NCBI GenBank assembly: GCA_013399895.1
Contig: VXBA01004387.1
Location: 1,360,136 to 1,424,135, forward strand
Origin: Serilophus lunatus
Lineage: Eukaryota > Chordata > Aves > Passeriformes > Eurylaimidae
Length of the DNA stretch: 64,000 nucleotides
Direction: 5' to 3'
Made by a program: the position numbers and the translations under genes. Below are positions 48,444 through 62,732 of the stretch, piece after piece; position 1 is the stretch's first letter, and the number at the start of each line of letters is the position of its first letter. The notes below the pieces were generated by a model, which saw only the letters and a program-made list of their open reading frames with translations, ran no database searches and had not been told where the DNA came from.

Positions 48444-49293
48444 CTATGTGGGCAGGAGCTCCTTTCTGTCCAGCAGGATCTGGTTGAATCCCGTGATGGA
48501 AGAGGAATCCCTGTGGGGGCTGACGTTGGCATAGTGCAGGGGGGACTTCCTGCAGTGGAACTTCACTGAGCCCTGCAGGGAAAAGAGGTGGGAGAGGTCA
48601 GCTGGGGGGGTTGGCCAGACTTGGAGCTGATTTTGCTATTCCTGGATATTGTTTGAGAACAAGAGGAAGCAGTGACTGTAAGGATAGAGGAGAAGCTGCA
48701 CAGTGCCAGTGCAAGTGGATTTAAGTGAAATTATTCCAAGGAGTACCAACACTGTACTTTGCAATTTGAACTGAAATAAGCTTAAACTGGAGAGTGGAGT
48801 ATTTAGTACTGAACTTGCTACTGCTCCTGACCAATTTTTGCACACACTTTATGCAGCCTCAAGAGTTACCAACAAGAACCCCGGTGTTTTAACAGGGTGC
48901 AGTTTCTGAGGGCAGCCAGTGGTAGGGAATGGGATCCAAGACTACTCCTGAACTCGTGGCCCCTTCCCTGTGGTGCTGAGTGGGGGGTGTGGGGTTGGTT
49001 ACCTGGGGCAGAGCTCTGATGGAAGCGATGCCACAGGCCAGGGCAGAGCTGCCCAGCCTGGACTTGGTCTCCTGGAGCCCCTGGAGAGAGCCCAGCAGGG
49101 CCAGGAGCCTGCGGGGCCCAGTGACAGGGGCAGCAGCCAGGACCAGGCCCAAGGGCCAGATCTGGGCTATTGCCTTCAGAGGCCACGTGGTGTCCAAGGA
49201 ACCTGCTTTGGGTGGGATCACCAGAGCTCCAGGAACTGGGAATTCCTTCCCTTCCCCGTCCAGTTCTGCCGCTGCCAACGTGGCCATTTTTGC
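48444..49293 (-). other. MYO19: MYO19 mitochondrial-targeting tail (MyMOMA)
   Basis: The exons at 49293-49003 and 48572-48444 encode KMATLAAAELDG, a hydrophobic-basic stretch around IWPLGLVLA, SIRALPQ, and FHCRKSPLHYANV to the stop at 48446-48444. This corresponds to the monotopic mitochondrial outer-membrane domain known for MYO19; it shares no similarity with other myosin tails. Confidence 0.88.
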
Positions 49294-52200
49294 CTGAGGA
49301 AGAGACACAGAATGATCCTTAAAACTGCAAACCCAAGAGATTAAAAAGGGAGGGAATCTGAAAGGACAGCACAGCCTTTGGGGCATTCTCAGGAAGGTCA
49401 GGAATGGCTTCATTCTGCAGAATGGAGCACGAGCAGCTGTGAGGACTGGCACCCACTGCGTGCTCTTCAGCTGGGGAAGAGTTCAGTGCAGCACTGACAG
49501 CGCTGGGTTTGGTGTTAGCTGAGGCAGAACCTCCCTCTCAGTCGTGTCTCCAACCCTGCAGAGCCTCAGTGGCTCAGTGTCAGAGCTTTCCTGGAGCAGC
49601 AGACCCACCTTCCATCTCCTCCAGCCGCGTTTGATGGCGTTGGCAGCCCCGCGCATCCTTCGGAAGCGGTTCTTGGCCAACCACGAACGAACAGCTGGGG
49701 ATTCAGTGGAAACAAATTGAGTCCAAACTATCTCAGCAGCTCCTGCACACACTCTAAGAGGTGGCACTTAACCTCTCCTGCCAGTTTAATCACTGGAAAT
49801 GTTACTTGTTCTGTTCTTTCAGGCACACCCTCACTGAGTTACCTGCTTGGATGACGGTTGCAGACCGTTTCTCCTTGGCTGATTTCTTCTGTTTAAATCT
49901 CCTCCAGCAACACTGAATGCAAAATGCTTTCTGATTTAACACCTCTGCTCTCCTGGCTTCGAGTAGCTCCAGCTGCAGCGGGGAGAGGAGCTTGGAATTA
50001 GTATTCAGGGACAGAGTTGTGCTCACAACTCTTCCCTCTTCTGCAGCCTCTTGCTGTTTGTCAGAGAGCCACATTCCTGTGTCTACTGCTGGATTAGGCT
50101 TTAGAGGTGACAGCACTTCATTAGTGCTTGCTAGATATAGGAAAATATAAGTAGGTGAGTGGGGGGGAAGTGGCTCAAAACCAGCTCCACTGCAGGGGGT
50201 TCTTTTATGGCTGCATCCTGCAAGCTTGGCAGAAGTGCCTTTGTCTGCATCTCTCTGCCAAGGAAGCTGCATAGGCCTGTTGGAGTAGCCAAATCTGCCA
50301 GCTGAAGGTAAGGAAAGGTTTAATCTCCTGGAATTGGGAGGATACTGGCAGTTCTGGACACGAGTGCAGCTCCTTGTCTGTTGGCTACACAGAGGCCATT
50401 GAACAAAGTGCTTGTGAGAGCAGGATTCTGATGGATGTTTGCTTTAGTCAAATAACAGGAAGGAAAATGCCAAATTCTGGTCACATTGGCTTGGCAGGAG
50501 TATTGCCTCCACTGTGGTGAAATCTGTGCCAGGATCCCCATTAGGCTCCAGAATTGTCAGCCAAGGAACAGCACTTACCACACAACTGGCCAGGAATACT
50601 TTGGTTTTGCCACAGTACACAGAGGGGGCTCCTGCTCCCTTCCCTGTCTGCTCAGCGAGGGTTTGTCCCATAACAACATTTTGAAGGATCTCAAGAACAG
50701 CAGCACGTGGTGCTTTGTCATCATCCATCACCAGAGTGTCTCCTGGAAAAGAAGCATTGAGGAGGAGGTGTCACAAAACTTGGAAATCAGGACCAAGGAA
50801 TTGTCTTTACACTGAGATTTCTGGGCCATTTAGGGGGCAAACACCCACTGTTAAATGGGGAAACATTAGAAAGCAACAGCACTGCAATGAGGGGTAGATG
50901 GAGCAGCTCAGTCCCAAGAAAATCTGATTAAATGTCCAAAACTCAAAGCTGCAGAAACAAAGAAAAAGCAAGGAATTGGACCTGTAGCTTTAATGTACTG
51001 AAAGGTGCAGGAAGGGAGAACAACTTCTACACAATTCTACAGCTTTCCCAGGGCATCAGAAGCAGCTACAGGGTCATAGACTAGGCAGGAATTTATTGCA
51101 GCAATTAGAGGTTATTAAAACCATATCTGGGAGACAGTGCACAATTTTTTACATCATGAGACAAGCAAGTTGGCCAGATGAATCTATTTGGAAATAGACT
51201 TAATTCAGACCTGTCCTTGAAGAGATTGTGTTGTTGAAGGCAATGCTGCAGCAGCTCCTGCAATGGGCTCTGTATCAATCCATCCTGGATACTGTTTGCT
51301 TTTTTTGCTATAAATATTTCTAAGGAGATGAGAGCATTTTAAGGTACTGAAAACAAACAGGAGCAATTCTTGCTTACAGGAAGACATCTGGTGACTATGA
51401 TGGTGTTCACAGGGCTGGGCTGATAAGGGAACCAAAAGCTTGTCCCCCTGTTTGGGAAATTGTTCTGCTTTGTTTACAGCTTATTACCCCCTAAAGATAA
51501 AAAGGACTAAAAACCCATCACAAAGAGACTTTGCAGATAATGGGTTTGTAATTGAGGGGGAAAGATACAGTGTGTTAAGTGATTTTCCAGCCTGTGCTTC
51601 CTTCCTTTACTCCATTTCCACACAGTGCATGGATTTCCAGCCATTTGACTTCTCTGAATAGGCTGGTACTTACTGGTCCTGCTTCCCACAGCTACTGGAT
51701 ATTGAACAGACCCATTGGGTGAAGATGGGATTAATTTGGGGGAGAGGAAGGGTCTGCAATAACCCTCAATATGAAATGTAATCACCCTGTGAGCTCCTCC
51801 TTTCAAGGGTTCATAGCAAAGGCATTACCTTGTAGACTGGATTGTGTTTTTTTAAAGTCCATCCTTGCTCTTGCTTAGAAAAAGAGAAGTTTGCAAGAGG
51901 TGGAGGAGGCAGCAGAATCCAGGTAAGCTGGAAGGTCAGTGATTCAGCAAGGAAACAAGGTGGGGGGAAAAAAGAAAGGAAGGAGAAGGAATAAGAACCA
52001 AAAGGTAAGTGATTTTCAAGTCCACTAAAGAACCAACTCTAAATCAAATTGGGTGGGGGGAACCCCACCATAACTGTCATTGTTCCACCCAAGAGGAAAA
52101 CAGAAAACCAGCAATAAGAGGGAAGATTTTAAAAAGAGGCTGCTTTAAATTAGGCAAATTAGAAACTCCAGTTGCTGATAGATTAGTGTTTTGAGAACAG

Positions 52201-55200
52201 TGGTGTCCCTCGTGCTGAATACAGCAATTATCTGATTTCTGTGACATCAGAGTGGTGCAGTGATAATTTTACTTGATGGCAGAGGGGCTACCTGCAGAAA
52301 CATACCTTTTTTCTCAGCAGGCTGAGAGTTGCTTTTCTCACACCCCCTGTTTTTACTGGGCCCACAGGATTTCCTCAGTAGTTTGTAGCGCTCGGTGAAA
52401 CTTGGGAAAGGGATCCTGAGGGACAAATGTACAGTTAATTCAGTGCAGGAGCTCTCAGGCAGCTTTGAAAGGATCTTAAGGTCTACAACAAGCTGCAAAA
52501 TATTTGGCTTTCCTGCTTATAAGCTCTTCTGAATAACTTAATATGCCACTAATTGCTGTAGAAATGGATTATGCTCAAGAGGTTTGGACTCACCTGACAG
52601 GGAACCCTGCTGCACTGATGCTGATGGCTTCAACTATTCCACATGCCTGCAGCTGGCTGAGAACCTGGGGCATAAATTGAGATGGTTTAGGTGACACAGT
52701 TTGTGGGAGCTGCTCCTTGTATCCACACCCTGCACTGACCAAATCCAGCAGCACGTGGTGGTATTTTAGTACTATTTGCATTCACTCAGCACATTCTGCA
52801 AGTGCTTAAAATTAAAGCAGCAACACTCCAACTGCTTGTTTTCCCATCAGAGGAGGTTCTCTAGTTACAGCTTCAGCATCTGCTGCTCTGTTCCCAGAGC
52901 TCCTCAGCTGACCTCCTCTGACTTGTCCTGCACTCCAGGAGCAATGAAAGTTTTGTTTGGAAGGTGCCTGTGTGCCCAGGGCTGCTGAGCACTCAGATCA
53001 CCTTCATCTGTTTAAGGGCAGCACCCTAAATAACCCAGGGGTGCTCTGGTAAGGGAACTTCTCACACAGCAACACCTAAGTGGCATCTGGAAGAGCTGCT
53101 GTGCTTACAAGCTCCATTTTGGACCATCAGTGATTCTGAAAGTTTGTCTCTGAAACCTCATAGGAGAAAGAGCTTTTTCCAAAAGCAGGAAAAAGAGCTT
53201 TGCAAGTGACTCAAGGCTCGATGCAAGGCCCCACAATGGCTCTAGGAAGCTTCTCAGTGGGGAAAGGCTTTGGAAAAATTACCTCTTGTCTTTTAAAAGT
53301 CATTGCCTTGCAGTCAGCATTGGGCTTGATGCAGCGGATGTAGTGTGGGGTGGTTCTGTTCAGAATCTGCAGGAGGTGTTCAAGGGAGCTCTGCACAAAG
53401 CAAACACAGGTTGGGTCAGGGCTCCTCCTGCCCAGGAGCTCAGCTGCTCAGGATGTTTTGTGCAAGGATGGCTTTACAGACTCAGCATTATAGCACTTCT
53501 GTAAGGACAAGCTGAGCAGAAAAATCCACTCTGTGGATGATTTTATCAAATTTTTTGATGGGAAATTCATAAAGTTTCAAAAATTACAGCAGGGCCATCA
53601 GTTGACACAAACCCCCCAAGAACAGGTAGAAAGGAGGCTGAAAAAGGCAGATGCCCAACTGTTGAAAGGAAAATGAGAGTGAGTTAAGACCCAGAGGATA
53701 TCAGGAGTCTGAAGATGCTTCTGTTTTTACATCATTTACTGATCTTCACCCAACTCCTGTTTTCTCATCTAGTCACAAAGGCAGCAGTGGAAAGCAGAAA
53801 CCAGCATAGGCTGTACCTTGAACTTGGACACCACTGTAACAACTGGTGCTCTGTTCTGGGTTTTGATGTTATTTTGGTTCTTTGCTGTCACAGGAAATAA
53901 TTTTTGAAGCAAAGTGTCCTTAGAGTTCTGCAAAACATGGAGCAGCTCTGGTGGAACAGCATCCTGCAAACACAGACATGATGTGTTGGTATCTGGACCT
54001 GGGCAGCCACCTCTGCAAAGGACTAAAAATCCCACTTCTATAGATGGTATTAGTGTTGTATAGATGGTATAGAGCATTTCTGATGCCAGCTTTAACCACA
54101 GCTGCAGTTCCCAGTCTGATTTTACACATTCATTCACAGTCAGATTGGCACAATGAGGCCAAAACTTAAGTGCTTCCAGAACATTCTGTAGTTTAGTCCA
54201 TGCTCTTGTTTCTCATAAACTTATCTGTTTTTCTGGGGGGAAAGAGAGCACTATATTTGTATTTATAGCAAAGCCCTGATGCCAAAACCAGTTCTGCATC
54301 TCTCAGGATGGGAAGGAGCTCTGATTTGGTGATGGTCCTCTTACTCCTCAGCTGAAAAGTCTAACAGAGCATTTGTGCCAGTGCTGGATTGAAAATCAGA
54401 CCAAGAACCCAGTTTCACAGGGCCTGAAGGATTTATTTGGACTGAATAGACTTGGTGGTGGTGCTGTGATTTAAATCACTTCTGGTCTGTAAGATTTAAC
54501 AGCTCTTTCTGAAAACACTTACCTTATTTTTCTCCATCATTGCTCCCAGCTGGTAGCAGACTTTGCCAGCATAATGTGAAATAATAAAGTTGGGCTTCTT
54601 ACTAAACTTGTCCCGACTTAAACACTGATTACCAGACAAGGCTTTCTCAATCCTGGTTTGGAACAGGTCAGTGTTGGAGGATCTGTTCAGACGACACTCC
54701 TGCAAAGAGACACAACTGCAGCATCTCTTGAGTGGCACAAAGAACTGATTCCAAAAGCTAAAAACGCTATAAATTAACATTGTAGCTGTCTTAGAGTTGC
54801 TTTGAGAGTGCAAGCCCTGAAACACTCCAGAAAACAAACAAAAAATGTAAATGAAGCTTCATATTTGAAACAGAACATCCCGGAGCAGAGGGAAAAAGAC
54901 AATTCAGGATAGGAAGAAGCAGTGTCACGATGATTCTAAAAAAGCAGCTCTGCAGAAATATCACTGCTGACAAGTTTCCTACCAATGTAGTGCTCATGTT
55001 TTCTTTGGTGGTATGGGACAAAGGCAGGAAACCTGTAAAAATGCAGGGTTTAGATCACACTTACCTCGTTCAGCAAGGCAAAAATGCTGAGAGGGTTTCC
55101 CTCAATCAGATCAAGGCACTTCTGGTTATCCTCATAGTTTATGAATGACCACTGCAGGCCTTCAGCTGCATATTCTTCCTGAAGGAGGAGGGAAAGGATT

Positions 55201-58200
55201 ATCCTGCAGCAGAGGGCACCAGAGCCTGGGGCTTGTGTTCCTTGTGCAGCTGATGGAGTTACTGTTTATTGAGTTAATCCCAGCTCAGCTGCTCATCCAA
55301 ACCTCAACAGCAAGTGGAGCAATAAAACCAAACTGGGATATTTTACCCCAGGCAGCTTTTGAGTGCAGATCAGATTCTGCTGGAACAGTTTGTCTGAGTG
55401 TTTGGGAACCTCATGGATTTATCAGAGTGAGCTGTAAGGCTGATTTAGAGAGTAAACAGAGGCTACAGTCACACAAAGCCTGTCCTGGCTGTGCCAGGAT
55501 TTGCCCTGAAGGACAAGGAACATGCAGAACTCCTTTAGACTGGGACACAGACCTAAACCAACCACTGTGTGCCAGGCTTTACTTGCTGGGCTCTCTTTAA
55601 AGCCTGATCCTAAAGGAAGTACAGAAAGATATTGGTTGGAATAATCTGTACAATATTCTGAATTACAGGACAAACTGTCAGGAGTGTGTAACAAGCACAA
55701 GCTCTGGGCAGTTATTTGGAAAGTCTCCTGCCAAGAGCTTGCTCAGCACAGCCACTAATGGCATTTAAGTGGTTTGGGACACAGCCAGATGCAGAGAGGT
55801 AAGAGGGCAGGCAGTGATTGGGAGGGGAGCTATAAACAGAGGTCATGGATCAGTTTCAAAGCAAGTAATTGTGTGCTTGAACTCGGTTTCCATCTTCACT
55901 GACCATTAACCCCTGGCACACTGAGAGGGCAGGCAGGGAAAAAGCCTGGGAATGTGAAGCTGCAAACTGTAGTCAAAGAAATGCCACATGTCTGTGGCAC
56001 TGCTTACTGACTGAGGGCTGCAATCTGACCAGAAGTGATTGAAAATGCTGTTTTAAAATTAGATTTTCAAGCTTTTCTCTCAGTGGGGTCTTACCTGCTG
56101 TGCCTTCAGGAAGTGTGCCACAAAGTGCTGCTGCAGTTTCTCGTTGGCATAGTTAATACAAAGCTGTTCCAGGTTGTTTTCAGGGAAGGCTTCAAAGCCA
56201 TAAACATCCAACAAACCTGGAAGGAATGTGGGAAGACAGTGAGCTTTGGTCTAGGAGCAGCTTGAAGGGCTTGCAGTCAGTTAAACCAGGGTGGAATATG
56301 GACTACCCATACCTATGAAGCTGGCCCACGCTGAGGGATCTGCATAGATGCTTTCATTGATGACCAAAACGAGCCAGTCAAACAATCTGCAATGACAGAG
56401 GGATTAGCTGCTGAGCCAGTTTGGGATTGCTGCTTGCACCAGTCAGAGCAGTGTGCTTTTGCTGCTGTTTCTATCAGTGTCACTTGGAAGAAACAGAAAT
56501 TCCTGCCACCAAACAGCAGTGCTGTGAAGGGTCTCTGGTGGACACTGCCAGTGTGCAACAGAATCAAGGTGGCCGAGAGGGGAAGGGAGGGTTACAGCCA
56601 GTGAGCCCAAGCAGAAAGTCAATCCCTGGCCTCCTCATTCCCAATAACCCCCTGGATTGGCACATCCATACCTGGCATAGATCACTTTGGCCAGGCAGTC
56701 CCTCCTGGTCTCACACTCTGCTCTGGAGCATGGCTTCTTGAACACTTGCTGTTGTTTCCCAGCAGTTATTGTTCGGATTCTTAATGACTCCAGCAGCTCC
56801 TCGACAGGAATCTTCAGCAGATCTCCACTGGTCTTCACAAAACCTTGTTTAGGAGAACAAACACTGGAAGGTTACCTGGTGTGGCAAAGGAATGCAGCCC
56901 CTCTGGAGTTAGGGAAGGTCTAGAGACAGTGGGGAAAAGGACACTTCCATGAGCTCACCAACTTAAATGTGGATTTTGGATCTTTTGACCCAAGCTTGGG
57001 AGCAAGTTTTGCAGGACCAGACCCTTAATTCAGACACAGAGTACCCCTAGAATGTCAGCTACTCTGTTTAAAAGGAAACACCACCAAAGAAGTCTGAAGT
57101 TTGCCACACTGAAGTTGGTGTTTTATGGAATCTCTCTTTGTTCTCCTTTTTTGAGCAGAGACCTCTAAATCCAAACAGACAAATCTAACAGTTGTGACCA
57201 GAAAATAACCAGGGATTTGGGGGATAGTAAAGAAACGTAGAACAATGAGTGTTGGCTAACAAAGCATTCAAGATCCTGCTAAGTTGAGCTCTATGCAAAA
57301 CTATTTGAATATTAAGTGGTGTGAACTCAGAGCATGTGAAATGCTCTGAAACTTGACTATTCAGGGCAGTTTTTGGTTCTGAAGGAAAACTAGACCCACA
57401 AGCCTCCTAAAGAAATGCAGAACAACCTGTATTTAGGGTACAATTTAACAGATTTGCTGTTACTCAGTTTTAATCCCTATCACAAAAACTTCAAAGCTTT
57501 CATGTTAAAAGCCCTGCTCTCCACTCTGGGTCACACTTCTGCAAGCCTTGTGATGTCAGAGTAAGATTACAGTCAAGAGCCACAGTTCTGCCAATAATCC
57601 TGCTGAAGTGACTGTCCAATGCTGCAGTTGCCTTGACCTGTCACAGGAGGGTATTATCTCAGGGCAGGGGAACCTTAGGTTTTTGTTTGTTCACAAAAAC
57701 ACACTTAAATTCTGGTTTGCTCGTGACCTTGATAGTGTGCTATCAGCAGAGGAGTGCAGTAATCCTTTCCATCAGGCATCTGCACTGAGCTAACAGGACT
57801 CTCTGGAGCATGACTTGGTTGTTGCCTCACCTTTGGTTTTGTCTTCTAGTTCACAAGGGTGAGATTCATCCACTGGATTAGAGAACTGGATGTTCCCAAG
57901 GTGGAGAAGGCCTGATAATACCTGAAACATAATCAATAACTGAGGTTTTTAAAACAGCCCCCTTCCAAGGCAGTGTCCTCTGAGCCTTCCTATAGCCCCA
58001 GGCACAGGACAAGTCAAAACTTTTCTGCACAAACAAAGCCAATATATTCCAAGCTTCCATGTTAATCCCTAATGCTGCAATTCCTGAAGGAAAAAAGCCT
58101 ACACCTGTGAACTGCAGTAAGTTAAGACCCAATCCCTGGCTGTGCAACCTGATGTGTTGCTGCAGGAGCACCAACCAACCCATGCTCTGCACAGTGATAC

Positions 58201-61200
58201 AGGTTTTCTTCTGCAGCCATCCCACATTAAAAAGACATTCCCAACATCCTTGGAGCCTCGTGGTGTCCATGCTTTGTACCTGACCTTGAAAATGTTGTTC
58301 TGTGTGGTGCTGTCAATGCCCAAGTGAAACATTGCACTTCTGGTCACCTCGAAGGAGTCCTCTGAAAAGCCAAACAAGTGCTGTTTAAAAGGAAGCCATG
58401 CACACAAACACGGGCAAGCAGGACACTGCACCCCAGTTCCAGTTCAGCTGGAATTGTCAAAGGAAGAAGGGAAGCCAGAGGCTGTTCTGGTAAACCCCAG
58501 AGAACAGGCTGGAGAAACAAGTCCCCGACTTAGTGCTGCCTCTGTGGCTCTCAAGTGAGGCTGAAGCACATCCAAAGCCAAGACAGCTTCTACACACAGC
58601 CCCAAACATGCAAATTCACCAGCCAGAAACAGCTCTTTTAAGCCAGGTTGACTGAGTTTTAAGACTTGATAGTGCAAACTGAAACTTAAAAAGAATCCCA
58701 GCAATGCAGGTGGCCCTGGGTCGTGGGATTTAATAGGACATATCTTTGCCTGCCTTCCTTTGAAGTTCCAGCTGTTATTAATGGGCAATGAAACTAATCT
58801 TTACCATCCAAGTCTCTTTGAGAATTTGGCAGCCAACGGTACTCAGCCCCTTCTGGAAGGTTCCACTCCAGCCTCTCCTCTGGAGTTGCACCTTTTGTGA
58901 TCTGGAGACAGAAAACGAGGTGAAGACTGAATTGTGCCTTTGGTATTTTCAGCTCACAGACAATGAAAAGTAACATACTGGGAGCATGATTTAATTTGCA
59001 AGCCTGGCAGTAATTAAACTGTTAATTATTAAAAGTTGCGACTGTGCTAAATCTGGTGATTTCATCCCCACTGTTTGTCAGATGTATCCAGCAAAATTAA
59101 CTGAAGGCAAACCTGATAAAAAATATGGAAGTTTCTTTCATTGGGGGCCTGATAGGCAACTCTGGTCTTCTCCAAGAGGAAAGTCTGAATGGAAGCACTA
59201 CACAGATGGTGGAATCTAGAGGGGGAAGAAGAGCAAAGATTTCAACAAAACTTCTTCACAGAATCCAACAGCTGCTGTGTTTCATGATACCAACTGTGAA
59301 AGCTTTGCAGTTCACCTTCAGTTTGTCCTTAACTGCATCTCTGTTTTCCCACTGTTCCCTTTTAAAAGAGATCAGGGTGAGAGCTTCCAGAAATTAAAAA
59401 ACCCAGGAAAATAACAACAGTGTAAGCTGCCAGCAAACCAAAATACACTCTGAAGACAGAACAAATATTCTATGGCAGAGTTCAGAAATAGGCTTGCAAA
59501 GACTTAAAGACAATAGGGAGGGGGTTCCCAGTCACTGTTACCTGTCCAGCTGGAGCTGGATGTACTTCCCAAAGCGGCTGCTGTTGTTGTTCCGCAGGGT
59601 ACACGCGTTGCCTGTGGAAGTGCCAGTGGCAGGGACAGAATGGTCAGAGGGGTTCCACTCTCCCAGGTGGGACATACAGAATTAAGGGTGATTTGCACAG
59701 AGCTCCTGTATTTGAGGGGTTTTAAGTGAGGAGTTTTAAGGAGGGGACCAAGAGATAGCTTGGGCTTGTGTATTAACAAAGTTCCCCCAGTGGCCATGAC
59801 TTCTTTTTGCTGTTAAAAAACCCCTCGTTTACCAAATGCTTCCATTACAGGGTTGGAATCCAAGACTCTCTTCTCTATCCTCTCCACAGTTTCATTGCCT
59901 TTTGGGGAGATATCTGAAGCAGCAACAGAGGCATAGAATTTCATAAGGCAGCGAGAAGTCCAGGTCTGCAAGAGAGAGGCTGGACAATAGGTCTCTGTTT
60001 TCCACATGTTATTAGTTATGGCAGTCAGTGAACAGTGCTGACTTCTGGAAACACAGGGTGCAGCTGGTGATGAGGCTAAAGAGAGCAACTTTGTCAGGCT
60101 TCTAGCTCTGCTTCAGTGGAAAGTCTGTGCCACAGACACACATTTAAATGCTGTTGGAGTGGGAGTGCTTTGCTGAACGGCAGTTTCATCGAGATGTCAC
60201 CATCTGGAAGCTCAGCCAGAATTAACAGTTAGTGTCTTAAGATGAAGTGAATATAAATGGATTTTGAGTCATTAACACCCAGCAAATTGTTTTGTTCTCA
60301 GGCTTAAAAATATCCTCAATATTGACCTGAATGGGGATGGACCAGGACAGGATCTGAACTCTCTGCTCTTTCTGTCCCCATACAGGGTTTGCTGAGACTC
60401 AGGCTGGCTCCTGTTGAATGATTCAAAGCCAGTCCCCCCCAGAAATGACAGATGTCACCTGAAGAGCAGCTATATTAAGCAGAGTGTGTTTAACTGCAGC
60501 AATCACTTAATGCTTCACACATATTTCAAGAGAGTCACACTGGAGCAGACTGGCTACGTGCTCCATCAGAGGAGGTTTCAATTCATCTTTGCTCATTCAC
60601 TGCAATACTCTGCACTACAAATCACTGGCAGATCTCAAAACTTAAGAGCAATGTCACAAAAAGAAATTTTCTTACCTTCCCAGCACCACTTTCTCCACTC
60701 ACAATGATGGACTGGTTCACAGGGTCCATCTGGTTCTGGACGTTTCTATAGGTTTGCTCAGCCACTGCAAAGATGTGAGGTTTTAAATCCTGGCAGTGAA
60801 AGAGAATATTCATATTTAAGAGAACAGTAATTACAGTTCCAACAGCAATGGACAGCAGAGGTCACCTCACAGTTACCTGGACACGGTTCTGCTCTTTTAA
60901 CAGAACTAAGAGTTCACTAGCAATGGGTTTTATGCTTTAAGAGTATTTTGCTCATATAGATTTTGAAAAGTTTCACATCTGGGTTCTGCAGAAGGACAGT
61001 TATTTGAAATATAAGCACTACCTGAGGGCGAAGTGCCACATGGTACTCTCTCATCAGCTCAGGTGAATAGAGGCAGGAGAAAGGCTGGAATGGGTTTAAA
61101 GCCACCAGGCTGCAGCCAGCATTTGTATAAAACAGGTTGACTCTGTATCTTGCTTGAAGACATTTCAGAACTGAAAGACACACCTTCTGTTAGCATCTTT

Positions 61201-62732
61201 TCCAAAGTCTATTTGACCCTTCCTGGGCCTGTTTGGAACAAAAGTCTTCAGATATGTCACCTATTAGGCTTAATAGAGAATGAGGTGAACAAGAGAGATA
61301 CAAGTCTAATATACAGGACAATATCTTTAGGAGTTGGCCTTATTTTTAAAAATCTTAATGGATATGCCATTCCATTCAATAAATCTTGTGCTTTTAAGGG
61401 GTTTCACAAAGCTGAGCTTGGTAAGTGTGACTTTCAAAGGCTCAGAATAGGCTTTAACAGGTTTTGAATCTTTAACTACTGTGTTCATGACAGTGTTAGT
61501 GCAATGAGAGCAGGAACTACCACACATCAGTAGCCAGGGAAAGTGATTTCTCAGATCCTCCCCTGGCTCTTACCTGTCATAGTTGTCACTGGATTAACTT
61601 CAGTGAGGTCATCAAGAAGATGCAGGTTCTCTTCATCGCTGAGGAAGGCTCTAACTTCTTCTTCAAGTGATTCACTGAGGTCATTCTGGATGAGAGAATC
61701 TTCTTTTTGGCCATTTTCCTGGAGGGGATGTCAGATCAGCACCAGTTAAAGAGGGAATCCAGCTGGACTTTCACCTCATCCACTATTCCATGTCCAACTG
61801 TGGACCAACACAACTGCAGTTTTCGGAGCAGAGACTTTAGTTTTCAGAGCAGAGATTGAGGGCTGATGGAGTGAAGCTGCAGAGTGGACATATCATAGCC
61901 AGGGGAGAGAAATGCTGGTGTTGGAAGGGCTGGCCTGCACGAGCTGAAGATTTGTCCCCTCTGAATCCCTTAAAGTATTTAAATCTTGGCCTCTGGGCTC
62001 CCATGACCTTGACAATATTAGTTGGAAGGACACATTTGTTGTACAAATGTAATGGAAAACTAAAAGAGAGATTCCAGGTCCTGTTTGTCATTTCTGGGGG
62101 AAGGAGAGACTAGAAAGGAAAATGAAGAAGGGAAAAGATGCCAGTCCTGCTTGTTGCATTCTAGATATTACTTTTCTGTTCTCCTTGACAGAAAGTCCTC
62201 CAAACTAACCCTAATCACCTGTATTACAAGTTAACCAAGTCAATGAACAGTGTCACCTTGTTTATACAGAAAAGGTGCTAAATTCAGTTAGCAGCAATCC
62301 CACTACATGAGCCAAGTTCATTAATGAAGGGGAAAATATCCTGCCAACCTCCATTAGCACATTTCTATTAAAAAAGCTGCAATAACGTACTGATTTAGTA
62401 TTATCTTTTGCAGAGAGCACAAGTGGTTCATTTCCAGCAATACAAAATTTTACACAGTAAGGGGGAGAAAAAAAAAAGCTTAGCAACACAGTTAAACATT
62501 GCCATCAAAGAGATTTCAGTTATTGTCCTCTGAATGTTAGTTACTCTCCTCTGGTGTTAGTAACAGCTCAAACCCACAGTCAATGGATCCAGTCAATTAA
62601 TGAAAAAGGGGTGAATATTCATTAGCAGTTACCTAATCTTGACTGAATGGAAACAAGCCAAGAATTCTTTCCTGGCAGTAGAATTTAATCAGCACACACA
62701 ATTCCTGGTTTTCTTTTTACCTGCTTTGGCAT
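48444..62732 (-). CDS. MYO19: Unconventional myosin XIX, complete coding sequence
   Basis: 24 coding exons: 62732-62721, 61718-61574, 61170-61022, 60789-60676, 59965-59833, 59611-59542, 59215-59113, 58901-58805, 58361-58285, 57921-57831, 56843-56672, 56386-56313, 56216-56095, 55178-55065, 54699-54523, 53963-53817, 53390-53283, 52664-52594, 52415-52306, 50742-50579, 49972-49843, 49694-49609, 49293-49003, 48572-48444. Every phase joins, giving 961 residues (human 970). It is a plus-end actin motor on the mitochondrial outer membrane that positions mitochondria. Visible: P-loop GESGAGKT (134-141), switch I NNNSSRFGK (192-200), switch II DVYGFE (416-421), HYIRCIKPN near the converter, three IQ helices from about 766, and the MYO19-specific tail ending in GFNQILLDRKELL. 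All nucleotide-binding motifs are intact. Start: the exon at 62721-62732 supplies MPKQ, in frame with the next exon. Confidence 0.97.
49609..49972 (-). other. MYO19: MYO19 lever arm, three IQ motifs
   Basis: The exons at 49972-49843 and 49694-49609 encode AFCIQCCWRRFKQKK, then ATVIQAAVRSWLAKN (split by the intron inside the second Ala codon), then ANAIKRGWRRWK. These fit IQxxxRxxxx-type sites; the third is degenerate (IK for IQ). Light chains such as RLC or calmodulin would bind here. Confidence 0.88.

Noticed and set aside
59305..59347. A possible extra MYO19 exon before the TFLLEKTR segment
   Set aside because: It is in phase and open, but extending the following exon to acceptor TCTAG at 59216 adds exactly 31 bases and yields SASIQTFLLEKTR, the residue count expected in the family.
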